Positions 39,001 to 46,388 are shown, numbered from the stretch's first letter. The stretch is DNA of 64,000 nucleotides from Acholoe squamosa (GCA_949317995.1 OX439036.1:22914854-22978853), one strand, 5' to 3'. Notes: generated by a model not told the origin, from the sequence alone. Made by a program: numbers and translations.

Positions 39001-40026
39001 TTTATTTCTATTTTTCTTCCTTCTTTCCTTTTGAATTGAACATCCGTTGATCAGAAAAGTGATATCATTTTGAAACTTTATGTGACTCTTACAGCATATG
39101 TCCAAAGTTATATAGGTGGGTGGGGCTTATAAGCAGGGTCCTATCTCACTTTACTGTCCCTTCCCTTCTCATCCCTCAAGTCCCTCTTTTCAACTTATCC
39201 TGACGTACCTTCGGACTCCTCCCCTTTTCTTACCTCTAGTCATACTTTTTGTGTCTCACAGTACATGTAATATGATTTCAAAGCTGGCAACCCCCTGGGC
39301 AACCCCCAAAGGTTGAGCCTTAGACACGACCACAGACAGATTATCTTTGGGTTAGTTTCCTGCTTCCCCGTCCCCACCAACGACTCTCAATCTCAGAGAG
39401 GAAGTGTATGACATGAAAGGGATGTGGCCCATAACAGCGATAATAGTGAATAATACAGCATATCCATGTCGATGACTTCCTACAATGGATTTTTCAGTCA
39501 TCCCAATTTCTCAAAGAACCTGAATTACGGTTGTTACTTCCTGTACCTATCATTCAATTTTTCATGCATTATCCCTGCTGTGCTTTGATAGTATTTTCTA
39601 ATAACAATACTGTATGTGCGGTGTCAACTACAGAATTTATCTCTGATATCCAAGTAAAAAGGTAGGTACTTCTTATCAAAAGGGAGGCAATATGTCATCT
39701 CTAAATTGTAGTTATTCCCATGACACTCAGGACAATTTACTATGATTCAGAAAAAAAGGAAAAGAAAAGCTGGCTATAGTGTGAAAGTTCTAAGGTAAAC
39801 ACCCTCCAAATTGACGAGGTAATCTTTGGATAGCATGTGGTATACCATAGTTATTCCTCACCTTGCATTCTTTTTCAATAAAGCTGTCGAAGAGTGTAGC
39901 AGGGGTGATGCGGTAGTCAGGCGGTGTAAGGACCACCGATTTGAGGGGGCGGCGTTCGTACATCTCTTGTCCCCGCTGCTTCTCATTCTTGCCGGACGAC
40001 GGTCTCTTCGGGCCCTTTAAAATCAT
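11940..40026 (-). CDS. CCM2: CCM2 (malcavernin) orthologue, twelve well-supported coding exons
   Basis: Exons read from 40014 down to 11940 join in consistent phases to about 462 residues, or 471 with a tentative first exon at 46389-46415; human CCM2 has 444. Order: basic N-terminus with YERRPLKSVV (human TERRPLHTVV); PTB domain, residues about 50-205, with FIEKECK, RVTHEHDAIF, LRVPIHEIAALCYIRDD and AEELCALVDQCFQLVYAEAT; Ser/Thr/Pro-rich linker 206-320; harmonin-homology domain about 320-405, with LELYGPSRKYLLAG and MRPFIPDEDFGAFETFLENVG; C-terminal helix DEFDRILNDISTDIENME. In vertebrates CCM2 is a cytosolic scaffold whose PTB binds KRIT1 and whose C-terminus binds MEKK3, restraining the MEKK3-MEK5-ERK5 pathway. 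The human acidic loop between strands after LVVLK is shorter here. Vertebrate CCM2L is an alternative name only if duplicates exist in this species. Confidence 0.92.
12261..12487. mobile_element. TACCGTA-family MITE, complete, in CCM2 intron 12
   Basis: Starts TACCATAATCTCCCGTGTAT and ends GGGAGATTACGGTA, TA at both ends. The motif CGTATAAGGCGCACC is doubled at the left end. The interior (TTTTTGAGGGTTTAGTACTT) is shared with 36914-37140. Confidence 0.75.
13701..14145. mobile_element. MITE with GGCCAxACC ends in CCM2 intron 12
   Basis: Imperfect terminal inverted repeats of about 35 bases share TTGGTCTATGGATTT; TAA flanks both ends (13698-13700 and 14146-14148). The interior has T and A runs and a second TCTATGGATT pair. 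Not coding, although a reverse ORF crosses it. Confidence 0.65.
14667..14784 (-). CDS. CCM2: CCM2 exon 12 (harmonin-homology domain, second half)
   Basis: Acceptor CACACCAG, donor AG|GTAAGT, phases 1 to 2. Encodes GMRPFIPDEDFGAFETFLEN (human [20 protein letters not shown]), then VGLGQSSNWSE and HSHSSRF. Confidence 0.94.
15058..15199 (-). CDS. CCM2: CCM2 exon 11 (harmonin-homology domain, first half)
   Basis: Acceptor CAG before TTGCAC, donor GTAGGG, phases 0 to 1. Encodes LHTKLDPGELRRFAVLLKDW, then AEFCEKVLELYGPSRKYLLA, against human [20 protein letters not shown] and [20 protein letters not shown]. Confidence 0.95.
15820..15890 (-). repeat. tRNA-like SINE head
   Basis: Reverse strand begins GCCTCATTAGCTCAGTGGGT (A-box-like TAGCTCAGTGGG) and later has CAGGGTTCAAATCTC (B-box GGTTCAAATC). 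No intact cloverleaf or 3' acceptor pairing, so a SINE or tRNA relic rather than a gene. It lies in CCM2 intron 10. Confidence 0.55.
18250..18655. repeat. Direct repeat, copy 1 (about 405 bp)
   Basis: Runs from GGTCTAAGCCTATGGAGAAT to CAATCGAATTGAATCGAATA. Copy 2 at 19484-19889 is collinear with only scattered substitutions. A partial third piece (ATCGTCTCGCTGTCTGCCAT) follows at about 18669. CCM2 exon 10 lies between the two copies. Confidence 0.8.
19177..19339 (-). CDS. CCM2: CCM2 exon 10 (linker)
   Basis: Acceptor TAATGCAG, donor AAG|GTAATA, phases 2 to 0. Encodes a Ser/Arg/Pro-rich linker (SRSHPPSRRPSSATPSESDQ) ending AAAEEQRNDYVKK, which leads into the harmonin-homology domain (human ATELLQDYMLT). 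Direct repeats bracket this exon. Confidence 0.88.
19484..19889. repeat. Direct repeat, copy 2 (about 405 bp)
   Basis: Collinear with 18250-18655, including the CCTTGCCGGAAGT and TTCGACGGAGAAATG blocks. In direct orientation, 1.23 kb apart start to start. Confidence 0.8.
20557..20611 (-). CDS. CCM2: CCM2 exon 9, 55-base small exon
   Basis: Acceptor CTTTTCAG, donor AT|GTAAGT, phases 1 to 2. Encodes HSNMSTPTAPRQVHDMT. No human match is obvious, but its splice sites and phases are exactly what exons 8 and 10 require. Confidence 0.78.
22138..22239 (-). CDS. CCM2: CCM2 exon 8 (linker)
   Basis: Acceptor AATGCAG, donor GTAAGC. It enters and leaves in phase 1 with length 102, so skipping would keep frame. 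Encodes a low-complexity Ser/Pro linker (TSSSSSGATPPRPGPQQYRD) followed by VLRAVEEATYGPI. Confidence 0.82.
22698..22848 (-). CDS. CCM2: CCM2 exon 7
   Basis: Acceptor TGTTGTCAG, donor GTGAGC, phases 0 to 1. Encodes the C-terminal PTB helix TSAEELCALVDQCFQLVYAE (human [20 protein letters not shown]), then IIEGTHAHN and a Ser-rich stretch. Confidence 0.93.
23143..23204 (-). CDS. CCM2: CCM2 exon 6
   Basis: Acceptor TTTGTACAG, donor CAG|GTAAGT; enters in phase 1 and leaves in phase 0. Encodes DPDRVAESVCQLAVLYCDKQ, the last PTB strand, equivalent to human VEACCLVILAAESK. Confidence 0.9.
23503..23605 (-). CDS. CCM2: CCM2 exon 5
   Basis: Acceptor CTTTTATAG. Encodes ELLLRVPIHEIAALCYIRDD and then HILALKYGED. 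Two phase-1 donors are possible: GTATTC (exon end 23503, giving SFC at the junction) or GTTTCT (end 23509, giving S). The former fits the donor consensus slightly better. Confidence 0.88.
23748..23775. repeat. Perfect 11-bp hairpin
   Basis: TTCGGGCCGAT, a six-base loop, then ATCGGCCCGAA. It lies in CCM2 intron 4 between exons 4 and 5. Function unknown. Confidence 0.6.
23903..24001 (-). CDS. CCM2: CCM2 exon 4
   Basis: Acceptor GCTTTCAG, donor GAG|GTGAGA, phase 0 at both ends. Encodes 33 residues with RVTHEHDAIFCVTIHNVKIS, matching human LTQEHDAVLSLSAYNVKLA. In human, from memory, this and the next segment are one exon. Confidence 0.93.
25617..26995. repeat. 11-bp minisatellite expanded into 22-bp dimers
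   Basis: The array edges consist of 11-base units such as TATTCATGATG and TATTCACAATG. The main body is a 22-base dimer made of TTGCTAAGGTA plus TTCATGATGTG, about 45 copies with many substitutions. It lies in CCM2 intron 3 and has no long ORF. Confidence 0.85.
27109..27403. mobile_element. TACCGTA-family MITE, long subtype
   Basis: TACCGTAATCTCCCGCGTAT at the left and GGAGATTACGGTA at the right. The interior (AAGGGGGATACCAAGACC, GGTTCTGGGGGACC) is shared with 31966-32249 and, inverted, with 28488-28782. Doubled GCGCCTTATACGCGGG-type motif at the right end. Confidence 0.8.
27522..27578. repeat. Tandem pair of 26-28-bp palindromes
   Basis: Bases 27551-27578 form a perfect 28-base palindrome centred on TTATCCATGGATAA with CGTGCGG arms. 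Bases 27522-27548 are a second copy with one extra C. It abuts a tRNA-Arg-like segment. Confidence 0.85.
27590..27666 (-). repeat. tRNA-Arg-like sequence (SINE head or pseudo-tRNA)
   Basis: Reverse strand: GTCCCTGTGGCGCACTGCAT, GTTGGACTAAGGACC, GATTGCAGGTTCGACCCC. It resembles tRNA-Arg order (GTGGCGCAATGGAT ... TTGGACT ... GGTTCGA) with A and B boxes, but the acceptor and T stems do not pair fully and the loop would carry AAG instead of an Arg anticodon. Not a functional tRNA by eye. Confidence 0.6.
27705..28420. repeat. SINE-like repeat cluster
   Basis: A unit of about 70 bases (GTGTGCGCTGTCACTG ... CTGCCGGGCGACGAGGTGTA ... ACAAACATAACAGCGAGACG) occurs complete at about 28180-28255 and 28258-28332, and partially at 27705-27742, 28048-28090 and 28340-28412. 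A different repeat (GGGCTCGACAAATCCCTGTG, 27745-28045) interrupts it. Confidence 0.65.
28091..28170 (+). repeat. tRNA-like SINE head
   Basis: GCGGTGGTCTAGCGGTAAGT (A-box-like, similar to tRNA-Glu/Asp TGGTCTAGTGGT) and GCGGTTCGATCCTGG (B-box). It is followed by a T run and the 70-base unit described for 27705-28420, i.e. a pol III head fused to a tail. Confidence 0.6.
28488..28782. mobile_element. TACCGTA-family MITE, long subtype, inverted relative to 27109-27403
   Basis: TACCGTAATCTCCCGCGTAT at the left; CGCGGGAGATTACGGTA at the right. The interior is the reverse complement of the 27.1-kb copy (CCCCTTGCGGATCCAGGG). Confidence 0.8.
28831..28914. repeat. Long hairpin
   Basis: CAATGGATAAGTCATGAC at the left is perfectly mirrored by GTCATGACTTATCCATTG at the right; GTGTGTG/CACACAC pairing extends it. 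The loop is about 35 bases. Adjacent to a MITE in CCM2 intron 3. Confidence 0.7.
29328..29411 (-). CDS. CCM2: CCM2 exon 3
   Basis: Acceptor TGTTTCAG, donor AAG|GTCAGT, phase 0 at both ends. Encodes 28 residues (FAGIIYNIPLELDT, NRTDVLRVIDRGK), the same length as human residues 69-96 and with the same flanking intron positions. Confidence 0.93.
30100..30265. repeat. Dispersed repeat, related to 50630-50930
   Basis: Shares GAGGACCACAGTGAATAGTT and GCTATCAGGTGGGTA-type sequence with 50630-50710, and GAGGTAGC with 50900-50925 inverted. Confidence 0.55.
31250..31670. repeat. Dispersed repeat shared with 62275-62560
   Basis: GGCATCTATGAGG, TTTATTTGCATGGTTCCAGC, GTGCTAGGCAAACCACAGCT and GGTTCATTGAGGAGAAAT have diverged counterparts in the same order at 62.3-62.5 kb. 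ORFs on both strands here follow from the repeat. Confidence 0.5.
31362..31451 (+). repeat. 30-bp tandem repeat, three copies
   Basis: Unit GTATGCTCTGTAAGCGGTTT plus TCTTTTATTT, three essentially identical copies. A multiple of three, so it keeps frames open. Confidence 0.85.
31675..31720 (+). mobile_element. Left end of the G-run MITE
   Basis: TTAGGGAGTGGTCATTTTTC, then ATCAAC and G runs. No matching right end was found within 500 bases. Confidence 0.5.
31966..32249. mobile_element. TACCGTA-family MITE, long subtype
   Basis: TACCTTATTCTCCCACGTAT at the left, GCGGGAGATTACAGTA at the right, interior as at 27109-27403. Part of a 128-codon ORF runs through it and is not a gene. Confidence 0.75.
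33600..33725. repeat. Dispersed repeat, inverted copy at 50449-50580
   Basis: GGGACCAGCATGTCCCTGGA, CAGGGACAAGGT and GTCTTATCAGTGGGTTTTA are found reverse-complemented and collinear at 50.45-50.58 kb. Confidence 0.6.
35985..36215. mobile_element. Diverged TACCGTA-family MITE
   Basis: TACCGTGAAACCTTGCGTAT at the left, GGCTTATACACTGAGTATTA then CGGTA at the right, with several GTGTGGCTTATAC motifs inside. It accounts for most of a 196-codon ORF. Confidence 0.65.
36914..37140. mobile_element. TACCGTA-family MITE, short subtype, best copy
   Basis: TACCGTAATCTCCCGCGTAT, then a tandem pair of CGCGTATAAGGCGCACC at the left; GCAGGAGATTACGGTA at the right. TA at both ends is compatible with Tc1/mariner-type insertion. 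The interior matches 12261-12487. Confidence 0.82.
38195..38290. repeat. TTGGCGAAT-type dispersed repeat
   Basis: TTAGCGCTAGGAAATC, TTAGCCAATTTGGCGAATTG, ATTAGCCAAATACATT. Related copies at 38900-39000, 42060-42160 and 44010-44120 carry GCTAGCCATTCGCCA and AATTCGCCAGACTGGCTAA. Confidence 0.55.
38900..39000. repeat. TTGGCGAAT-type dispersed repeat
   Basis: AATTCGCCAATTTGGCGAAT, ATTAGCCAAAATGCAC, GGCGATTTGGCGAATGGCTA. Same family and opposite orientation to 38195-38290. Confidence 0.55.
39862..40014 (-). CDS. CCM2: CCM2 exon 2
   Basis: Donor AAG|GTGAGG; encodes GPKRPSSGKNEKQRG to FIEKECK (51 residues), aligned with human residues 24-68. The acceptor TTTTAAAG is weak. If it is not used, the exon extends to an ATG at 40026 (MILK...), which would be the start codon. 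The 3' intron position equals that of human K68. Confidence 0.9.
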
Positions 40027-41044
40027 GGAAAATTGATTTAACATTGAACATATGGAAATATGCTTCACTGCTTTAGGTACCCTATTCGTGCAGTGCTAGT
40101 AGGAACTCAGCAAAATCTGTCAGAAGGACTTGGTGATAACACGACTTTCCTCTGGTGATTAATGCCTTTTATGCACAATAATCAACTCTTTATTCATTTG
40201 AATCATTCTCTACTCTCCCACGCAAGGCAGTATGTAGGTGGATTGTGTATGCGTGTTGGAGATACAGGATGACACGAGGGCACTCTTGTTCATCTCTCCT
40301 GATTGCTGTATAAATGCGCTTTTTGGATACGTTTGTAGATTATTTCTACTACCGAGACATGGTATTATCATTTATATTATCTTTTGATATGACACGCATA
40401 GAATCGTGTGCATGACGTAGATTGATATGCCGTACACGCACATGATAAGGGGGACCAACACAATTAATTTGCACTCTGTTGCTTCTACCATTAATCACAT
40501 ATTCCCATTTTATGCTGTAAACATCCATTTTGTGTCAACTGTCCTATTTGTCATGGGTTTAGCAAACTATGGACTCAAGAAAAAGAATGAAACAGACGTC
40601 ACCTAGCTAAAGTTGGCCCAGGTTCCCTCCTTTGTGTCTGTACTTAACGAGGTTATTTGGAGACTTTGGACCCTAAAATTTGCCCCTAGGAGCCCCTGAT
40701 CAAGGGCGTGGTGGATTTAGACAGTATTACATATAATTTATCACAGCAGTCCCTTTGAAAAGAGGGACATCATTTGTACAATACACTGACAGCATTGCCA
40801 AAATAGTGATCATCGCTGAGGCTATACATACCAAATTGACCGGGAGCTCATTTCACGAGATGTTACGACAGATCCTTTTTGAACTGTGATGAAAGCCTGA
40901 GTGAAAGCTAACTGGATTTTTGAGTGGTAAATAGAATAGCTCCACCCAACTTTGTAAAGTTACCCACATTTATACTCCGCCTGGCCCTCTGTCCTATTGT
41001 TTTCACTGTAGGGTTCTTTTCATATTCTACTACATGTATGTGGC

Positions 41045-41105
41045 ATATGGGCGGAGGTATAGGTCATCTGGGCGGAGGTTGTGGGGCATCTGGGCGGAGG
41101 GTATG
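41045..41105 (+). repeat. Short GGGCGGAGG tandem repeat
   Basis: Three near-copies of a 22-25-base unit built on CATCTGGGCGGAGG. Confidence 0.6.
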
Positions 41106-41152
41106 CCCATAATCTCCCGAAGGTTATGGAAACTTCCTTGTTAAAACCCTAT

Positions 41153-41220
41153 TTTATATGGGATTCGAACCCATGCAGCCATACCACATATACAGTGCTG
41201 ATCAGAGCAGCTGTTTTGTG
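41153..41220 (-). repeat. tRNA-like fragment
   Basis: Reverse strand has GCATGGGTTCGAATCCCATA, a good T-arm/B-box, but upstream sequence lacks a clear D-arm A box. Likely a SINE or tRNA relic. Confidence 0.4.
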
Positions 41221-42420
41221 AGCTGTCGTAGCAATTATGAAACAATCTCTAGGTAGGCAGATTCCCTTCTCTGTATTGAAGTCTGTTTTTATTATGCGAC
41301 AATAACTACCGTAGTGGGTGGTAACGGCCCCCGGTAACGGCCCCTATCAGCAGGCCAGCCGCCAGTCAGGGAGGAGCCTGAAGAGGAAGGCAGCGTCCAA
41401 GATCGATGCTCATCTCAATCATGGTAAGCTGCCAACACGTGCAGGTAGCCAGGTCTACACAGGTATCGGCTTATAGGCTGCTACAGAAGGGCGTGGGCGG
41501 TAAGGAACAACCATATAGGGGCCTACCACCAATACAGGTTTCCCACTATCTTTCAGAAATTTAACTGACTTTTACTTGATTTTTAAAATAACTGACCTGA
41601 TCAGATGAACAATAACTTTTAAAAGTAAATCATGTAAAGATGAAAAAAGGGGAGGGGGAGTTCTAGGGCTAAAACAAGGCAAACAGACACAATGACACAG
41701 GAGAAAGTGAATAAGACAGATATGGATAGTGGGACAGATAGGCAGTGAGACATACGAGGACTTAAACAGACAGAAAGATAGAGTCCGTGATGGAATGAGA
41801 CAAGGACAGAGAAGAGAAGTACGGATACAATTAGCTCATAAGAAATTACGGTAGTTTTAAGGGGAACTCGAGGACAGTGGGGTGGGGTGGGGGGTCATCT
41901 GCTACCCCCCCCCCTCCTCACCTACCCCTATCCCTTATACGATCATTTCCATCACCCTCAATGCTATTGAGTACAGACTCACCACAAAAAACTTTGTCCA
42001 TGTAACTTTGTACCTTTTCACCTGGTCAGTTCATATCCATGTCCCAGGTACCGGACTCTAGGCTCGCGCTAGCCATTCGCCAGATCGCCAGTGGCGAATC
42101 AGATGACAATCTGGGTAACCCTTTTCCTATTTAATTCGCCAGACTGGCTAATCTTCTTCCAGAACTCACTACTGGGAAAATGATATATGGAGTGTAGCTT
42201 ACCGTTAGAAAGCTTATAACATGACAGAAACAGGGGTACACATCCATCTCCGTGTACAATGAATTGGACATTTCACAATTTTTTTCCTACAAAATCTGTG
42301 CATTTTCTTTCATATTATTGCTAATATAAGGGCCATAATGTATCTCAAACCATAGAATATAGAGAGAGACTGGAAGTGTAGCTCTGAGGCCTGTGCACTA
42401 CGGGCCTGACTTATCTTCAT

Positions 42421-43505
42421 TATCTAGGTCAACCTCACCCCAAACTGCTACCTGACTTCCGGTTTTGAGATAACTGGTAGAATCCCCATAGGGCACATTG
42501 TGGGGATATGTAATATAGCATCTTTCTGTGCAAATTCTTTAACAAACAAATGCAAAATTTCAGCAAGGGTTCTACAGGTATGTAGGCACACTGTGTGTGA
42601 ATATGGAATTATTTGGCTCAGTAGATTAGGAGGATTTTTTTGTTCTAGGGATGTCATCTAGGTGGCCATGCATGGATATGCAGTATCTATACCTGATCAC
42701 ATTCCTGATGTGACTTACCTTACTGACTTTTTCAAGAAATCCATGTGAAACTTTGCATTGATGTATACAAATATGTTTCTGTAAATATAGTATGCTATTC
42801 CTTGATGAAGTGAATAACATTCCCATGGCATTGGCACTGGTAAATAGTCTCTCCTACTCCATATGCATAGTATCAGTATTGGCGAAATCCTCCTTTATTC
42901 TGATAGTCCATGTAAGTAGATGTATTATTATGTATATAGAGTATATCTTCTCTGATATTACTTATTGGACTGGACTCTGTACCCTCTCCCTAGTTTACTA
43001 CATGTCCAAAAACTGACTGAGGCCCAATGGGTACCAGTACATGGATACATGTAGTTGTAGCTCAGACTTCAGGCATCAGCCTCCACACCTGTAGGTGTGA
43101 ACACTCCACACCTTGAGGTGTGATGAGTGATGCCCCATGATAATTGTCACCTTTGATGTAGACATCTAAGCCACACCTCTAAATTACCTAGTGTTTGTTT
43201 GAGGGGAGTGGGGGTATTTAACTTTTAATCACCTCCTTATAACCTCCATGATATTTCCATTATTTACAATTAATTCTTCTTGGCCTGAGAGACATCAAGT
43301 CACATGACTCCATGATCCGCCAATGTGTTCCTTGGTGCCATTGCATGACTTGCTACAAATTTCAAGCCCATTTGTTCAATATTTCCTTAGAAAACTGATG
43401 TTTTCATTACCATCAATATCAGCCTTATGGGGATTGCACTGGTAATCCCAAAACCGGAAGTGGGGTAGCAGTTTGGAGCTGGGTTGACCTAGATAACGAA
43501 CATAT
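42421..43505. repeat. Large imperfect foldback
   Basis: The left arm from 42421 (CTAGGTCAACCTCACCCCAA ... ACTTCCGGTTTTGAGAT) is mirrored near 43430-43500 (CCCAAAACCGGAAGTGGGGT ... GGGTTGACCTAG). Weaker pairing continues inward for about 100 more bases. No transposase ORF inside. Confidence 0.6.
43078..43185 (-). repeat. Second copy of the AGGTGTG palindromic repeat
   Basis: Reverse complement of 4765-4876: CACACCTGTAGGTGTGAACA, then CTCCACACCTTGAGGTGTGA. Confidence 0.55.
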
Positions 43506-44232
43506 TGACCTAGAAACGGGAGCACGCACTCCAGATTATATAGTCTCTCTGCTCAAACCAAGCCTATTAAAATTCCTCTGTGAGAGTTGAGCACCTCTTC
43601 AATACGTCACTATGAGTAGCTGGCCATGTCAGTGGAGTATACATTAACCTTATAGACAATGGTTTCAATGGAAATGTTCAGTTTTTCCTCAGATTTCTCA
43701 GGAGGGAATAGGAGATGAGATGGCAATGTCATGTCACTCAACATTGTATTGATCAGAATGTACCATTTGTATTCTAGAACCTTTTCTTTATTTTTTTCTT
43801 TGGGAGGGGGGTGGGGTGGATTTGGTCACTATCTCCAACGAAATTAAAGATCTATGCAAAAAAGTTGCAATCTGTCCATTAGGACCATGATGGAGCAAAC
43901 CAGGATTTATAACTTAATGCTCATCTCGACAATCTCGTACCTACTGTACAATTTAGAAAGCCATAATTTCGGCCAACTTCCTGTTACCAAACTAATGTAT
44001 ATACCACCTTTAGAATTCGAAAAAATGAATGCCTGGCTAATTGAATTTATATCTGGCTAATCAAAAATGATACAAATTCGCCAGACTGGCTAACAAAAAA
44101 CAAGTACTAGCGCTAGCCTAGGGACTCCCACTCCTCTACCCTGTGCCGTCACTGTGAGGGAGCTGACAACAACATGAGAAGTTTCCCCTAGTGAGGCCTC
44201 TACCCGCACGCTTAACTATTGTTAGTTCTTAA

Positions 44233-44565
44233 ACGACACGACTTCATCGCTACTTCAATTCTGTTTCATTCTGTGTTTCCAATACATACTTGAAAACACC
44301 AAGTCCCAGTAGAATTGGAAAGTGGAAGCTTTTTATTGCCAGCCTACCCTCATCACCCGTCCAATGCCTTAATGATAAAGTAAAAAAATTCTTTAATACC
44401 CTGTTCCAAAACGCTAATAAAGATGAGCGAAAAGCAGTTGCAAGAAACAGAGAGAAAATAAATAGGATAAAAAGCAAGTCAAATAAAACGGTGCCCACAA
44501 CAGTGCTAGTGTGGCTATACGGCACATTGCCAGGAGCAGTGATGTGTGTCGGACTAAGCTTTTAG
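44233..44565 (+). other. Unassigned open frame in CCM2 intron 1, antisense to CCM2
   Basis: An open frame of about 110 codons runs from after a TAA at 44230 to TAG at 44563-44565. It has no early ATG; the first is late (GAVMCVG). The translation is lysine- and asparagine-rich in the middle (DKVKKFFNTLFQNANKDERK) and ends in a hydrophobic stretch (VLVWLYGTLPGAVMCVGLSF). I do not recognise it. It could be an exon-like relic, a retroelement fragment or chance. Confidence 0.2.
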
Positions 44566-44824
44566 CGACCACGCCCAACAGCCCTAACTATAGAGTTGCT
44601 GAAGTCCATAGATTTTGATATGAGAGAAATGAAATAAGGTGGGAAAATGGAAATGAAAAACATTTCAAGTGAATCAATTTCTAGTGAACCCAGCAGCCAG
44701 AGGAGGAGAGGCATGGGGGGAATAGTGGTGTTGGGAGGAGAGCTCAGGGACTTAAGCCAGTCTACCCTACCTACACAGCCCTGGGGGAGTGAGAGGTGGT
44801 GCTGTGCTAATATATAATAGGTAC

Positions 44825-44956
44825 TACCGTAGTTCTTCTCACATAAGGCGCACCCCACATATAAGGCGTACCCTGAGTTGGAAGGAGACCTATAAGCCCA
44901 TCTGATGCTTATCCTCGCATATATGATGCATACGTTATACACGAGGTGCTACGGTA
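44825..44956. mobile_element. Short TACCGTA-family MITE
   Basis: TACCGTAGTTCTTCTCACAT at the left, GAGGTGCTACGGTA at the right. CATAAGGCGCACC is doubled at the left end. A reverse ORF of 126 codons overlaps it and is rejected. Confidence 0.7.
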
Positions 44957-46329
44957 GCGCCCGTGGGAAAACTCCCTGAACAAAATGTATACACGTAGCT
45001 TAGAGTATCTACAAAACACCTTTGTTTGTTGATGTCCTATCAATAGTTGTACAAGTGGGCTACTATTTTCTTGTTCTTGTCTTTGTTTTCATTCTCTTTC
45101 TATTGTGTCCCTTTCTCTTTTCTTTTTTTGCAGTTACAGCTGATTTATAAATCTTGTAACGCCTTCTTAGGCCTTTCTGGACACCTCCACCACTTTGTCA
45201 AACTTTTACTATAGAAAATGTATAGGACCCATCCCCCCCCCCCTCCCGACGCAGTCTTTGCGAAAAGTTTTTCACCATGCAGGATATTCGCAGGCCCGAT
45301 TCAACTCTCTCAGGACCAAAACATAATGAGTATCTAAAGGCATTTTCTGGAAATAAAGAAATATCATAAAGCAAGGATGTATATTCTATTTTCACCATGA
45401 AATCCATTAGGATTCATGACGTTCTGAGAAAAAAATCATAATAAGATAATGTTTTTTGTTTTATGCTGTAAAAACCTTAATAATGGTTCGATTTGAATGT
45501 CGTAAAAAATGGCATGTAGCCTAAGGACTGGGGAGGACAGCCAGACATTTGGTCTGACAGTCTGACAATTTCTGATGGCCCGGGAACCATTCAGACGGCT
45601 ATAGCCGGTGTCCGACGGAATTTGGCAAAGACTGCCGACGTGTGACATACTTTATGAATCGCTCTTTGAGGGGTGATATTAATCACAGAATAGAGAATTG
45701 TAGTCCTTAATGTACCAGTGTTTATACGAATCCAAGTCTTGACTAAGTGTTACTTACTATTCATTAAGCACACATTGATCATAACAAATCCCAGCACACC
45801 AACTTTCTTCTTATCCCTCATCTACAATTATATGTACCCTCATATACCTCACGTACAGGGTGAGGCATGAACCCCTTTTTGCACCTCAGGCTCATAGGAT
45901 CAGCCATATGTGTTGGTGTGTGTCTTTTGTGCCAGGAATCCGAACTATAAAACTGCATTAGAATGATCAAAATCTGGTCTCAGATATATTCACCTAGAAT
46001 CATCAGCCTGAGTTCGGGGTGCGGCTTACAAGAGAGCTATCATCGCAGTATCGTCGTAACTGTAGTTCTTCTTAATTATCAGAATCCATTTGAAAATACA
46101 TGCAATCTCGGAGGACGAACATTAAAAACATCCACACCTCTACACTACCTTGCTTGTATACACGCAATTGTGAATTTTAATTCGCCTCCATAGATTGATT
46201 CTTTCCTAAGATGTCAGATGTCACCCTGGGTTGATTTACATTTAATACCACTTTTTGCGTAGGCTAAGCTAGTTCCCTCAGGCTCTATACACAATTTATA
46301 ATGTGAATACGAATACCATATAAAATAAA

Positions 46330-46338
<9 letters not shown>

Positions 46339-46383
<45 letters not shown>
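46339..46383. repeat. (TA)n microsatellite
   Basis: About 22 TA units following an A run. It lies at the start of the putative CCM2 intron 1, within 8 bases of the tentative donor. Confidence 0.95.
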
Positions 46384-46388
46384 CCCAC

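Larger units (their letters stand above)
29412..39861. other. CCM2 intron 2 (10.4 kb)
   Basis: Repeat-rich: MITEs at 31966-32249, 35985-36215 and 36914-37140, a G-run MITE end at 31675, a 30-bp x 3 repeat, TTGGCGAAT-type repeats at 38.2 and 38.9 kb, and copies of the 50.4-50.9 kb repeat at 30.1 and 33.6 kb. No extra exon could be supported. Confidence 0.6.
40015..46388. other. CCM2 intron 1 (if the 46.4-kb exon is used) or upstream DNA
   Basis: Contains a tRNA-like relic (41153-41220), a foldback (42421-43505), TTGGCGAAT-type repeats, a small MITE (44825-44956) and a (TA)n tract. One unexplained + strand ORF lies at 44233-44565. Confidence 0.5.

Noticed and set aside
39116-39316. Candidate small gene downstream of exon 2 in CCM2 intron 2
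   Set aside because: Pyrimidine-rich low-complexity translation (Pro/Leu/Ser) without family support.
44562-44942. 126-codon reverse ORF
   Set aside because: Its N-terminal part is the MITE at 44825-44956 and the remainder is unremarkable.
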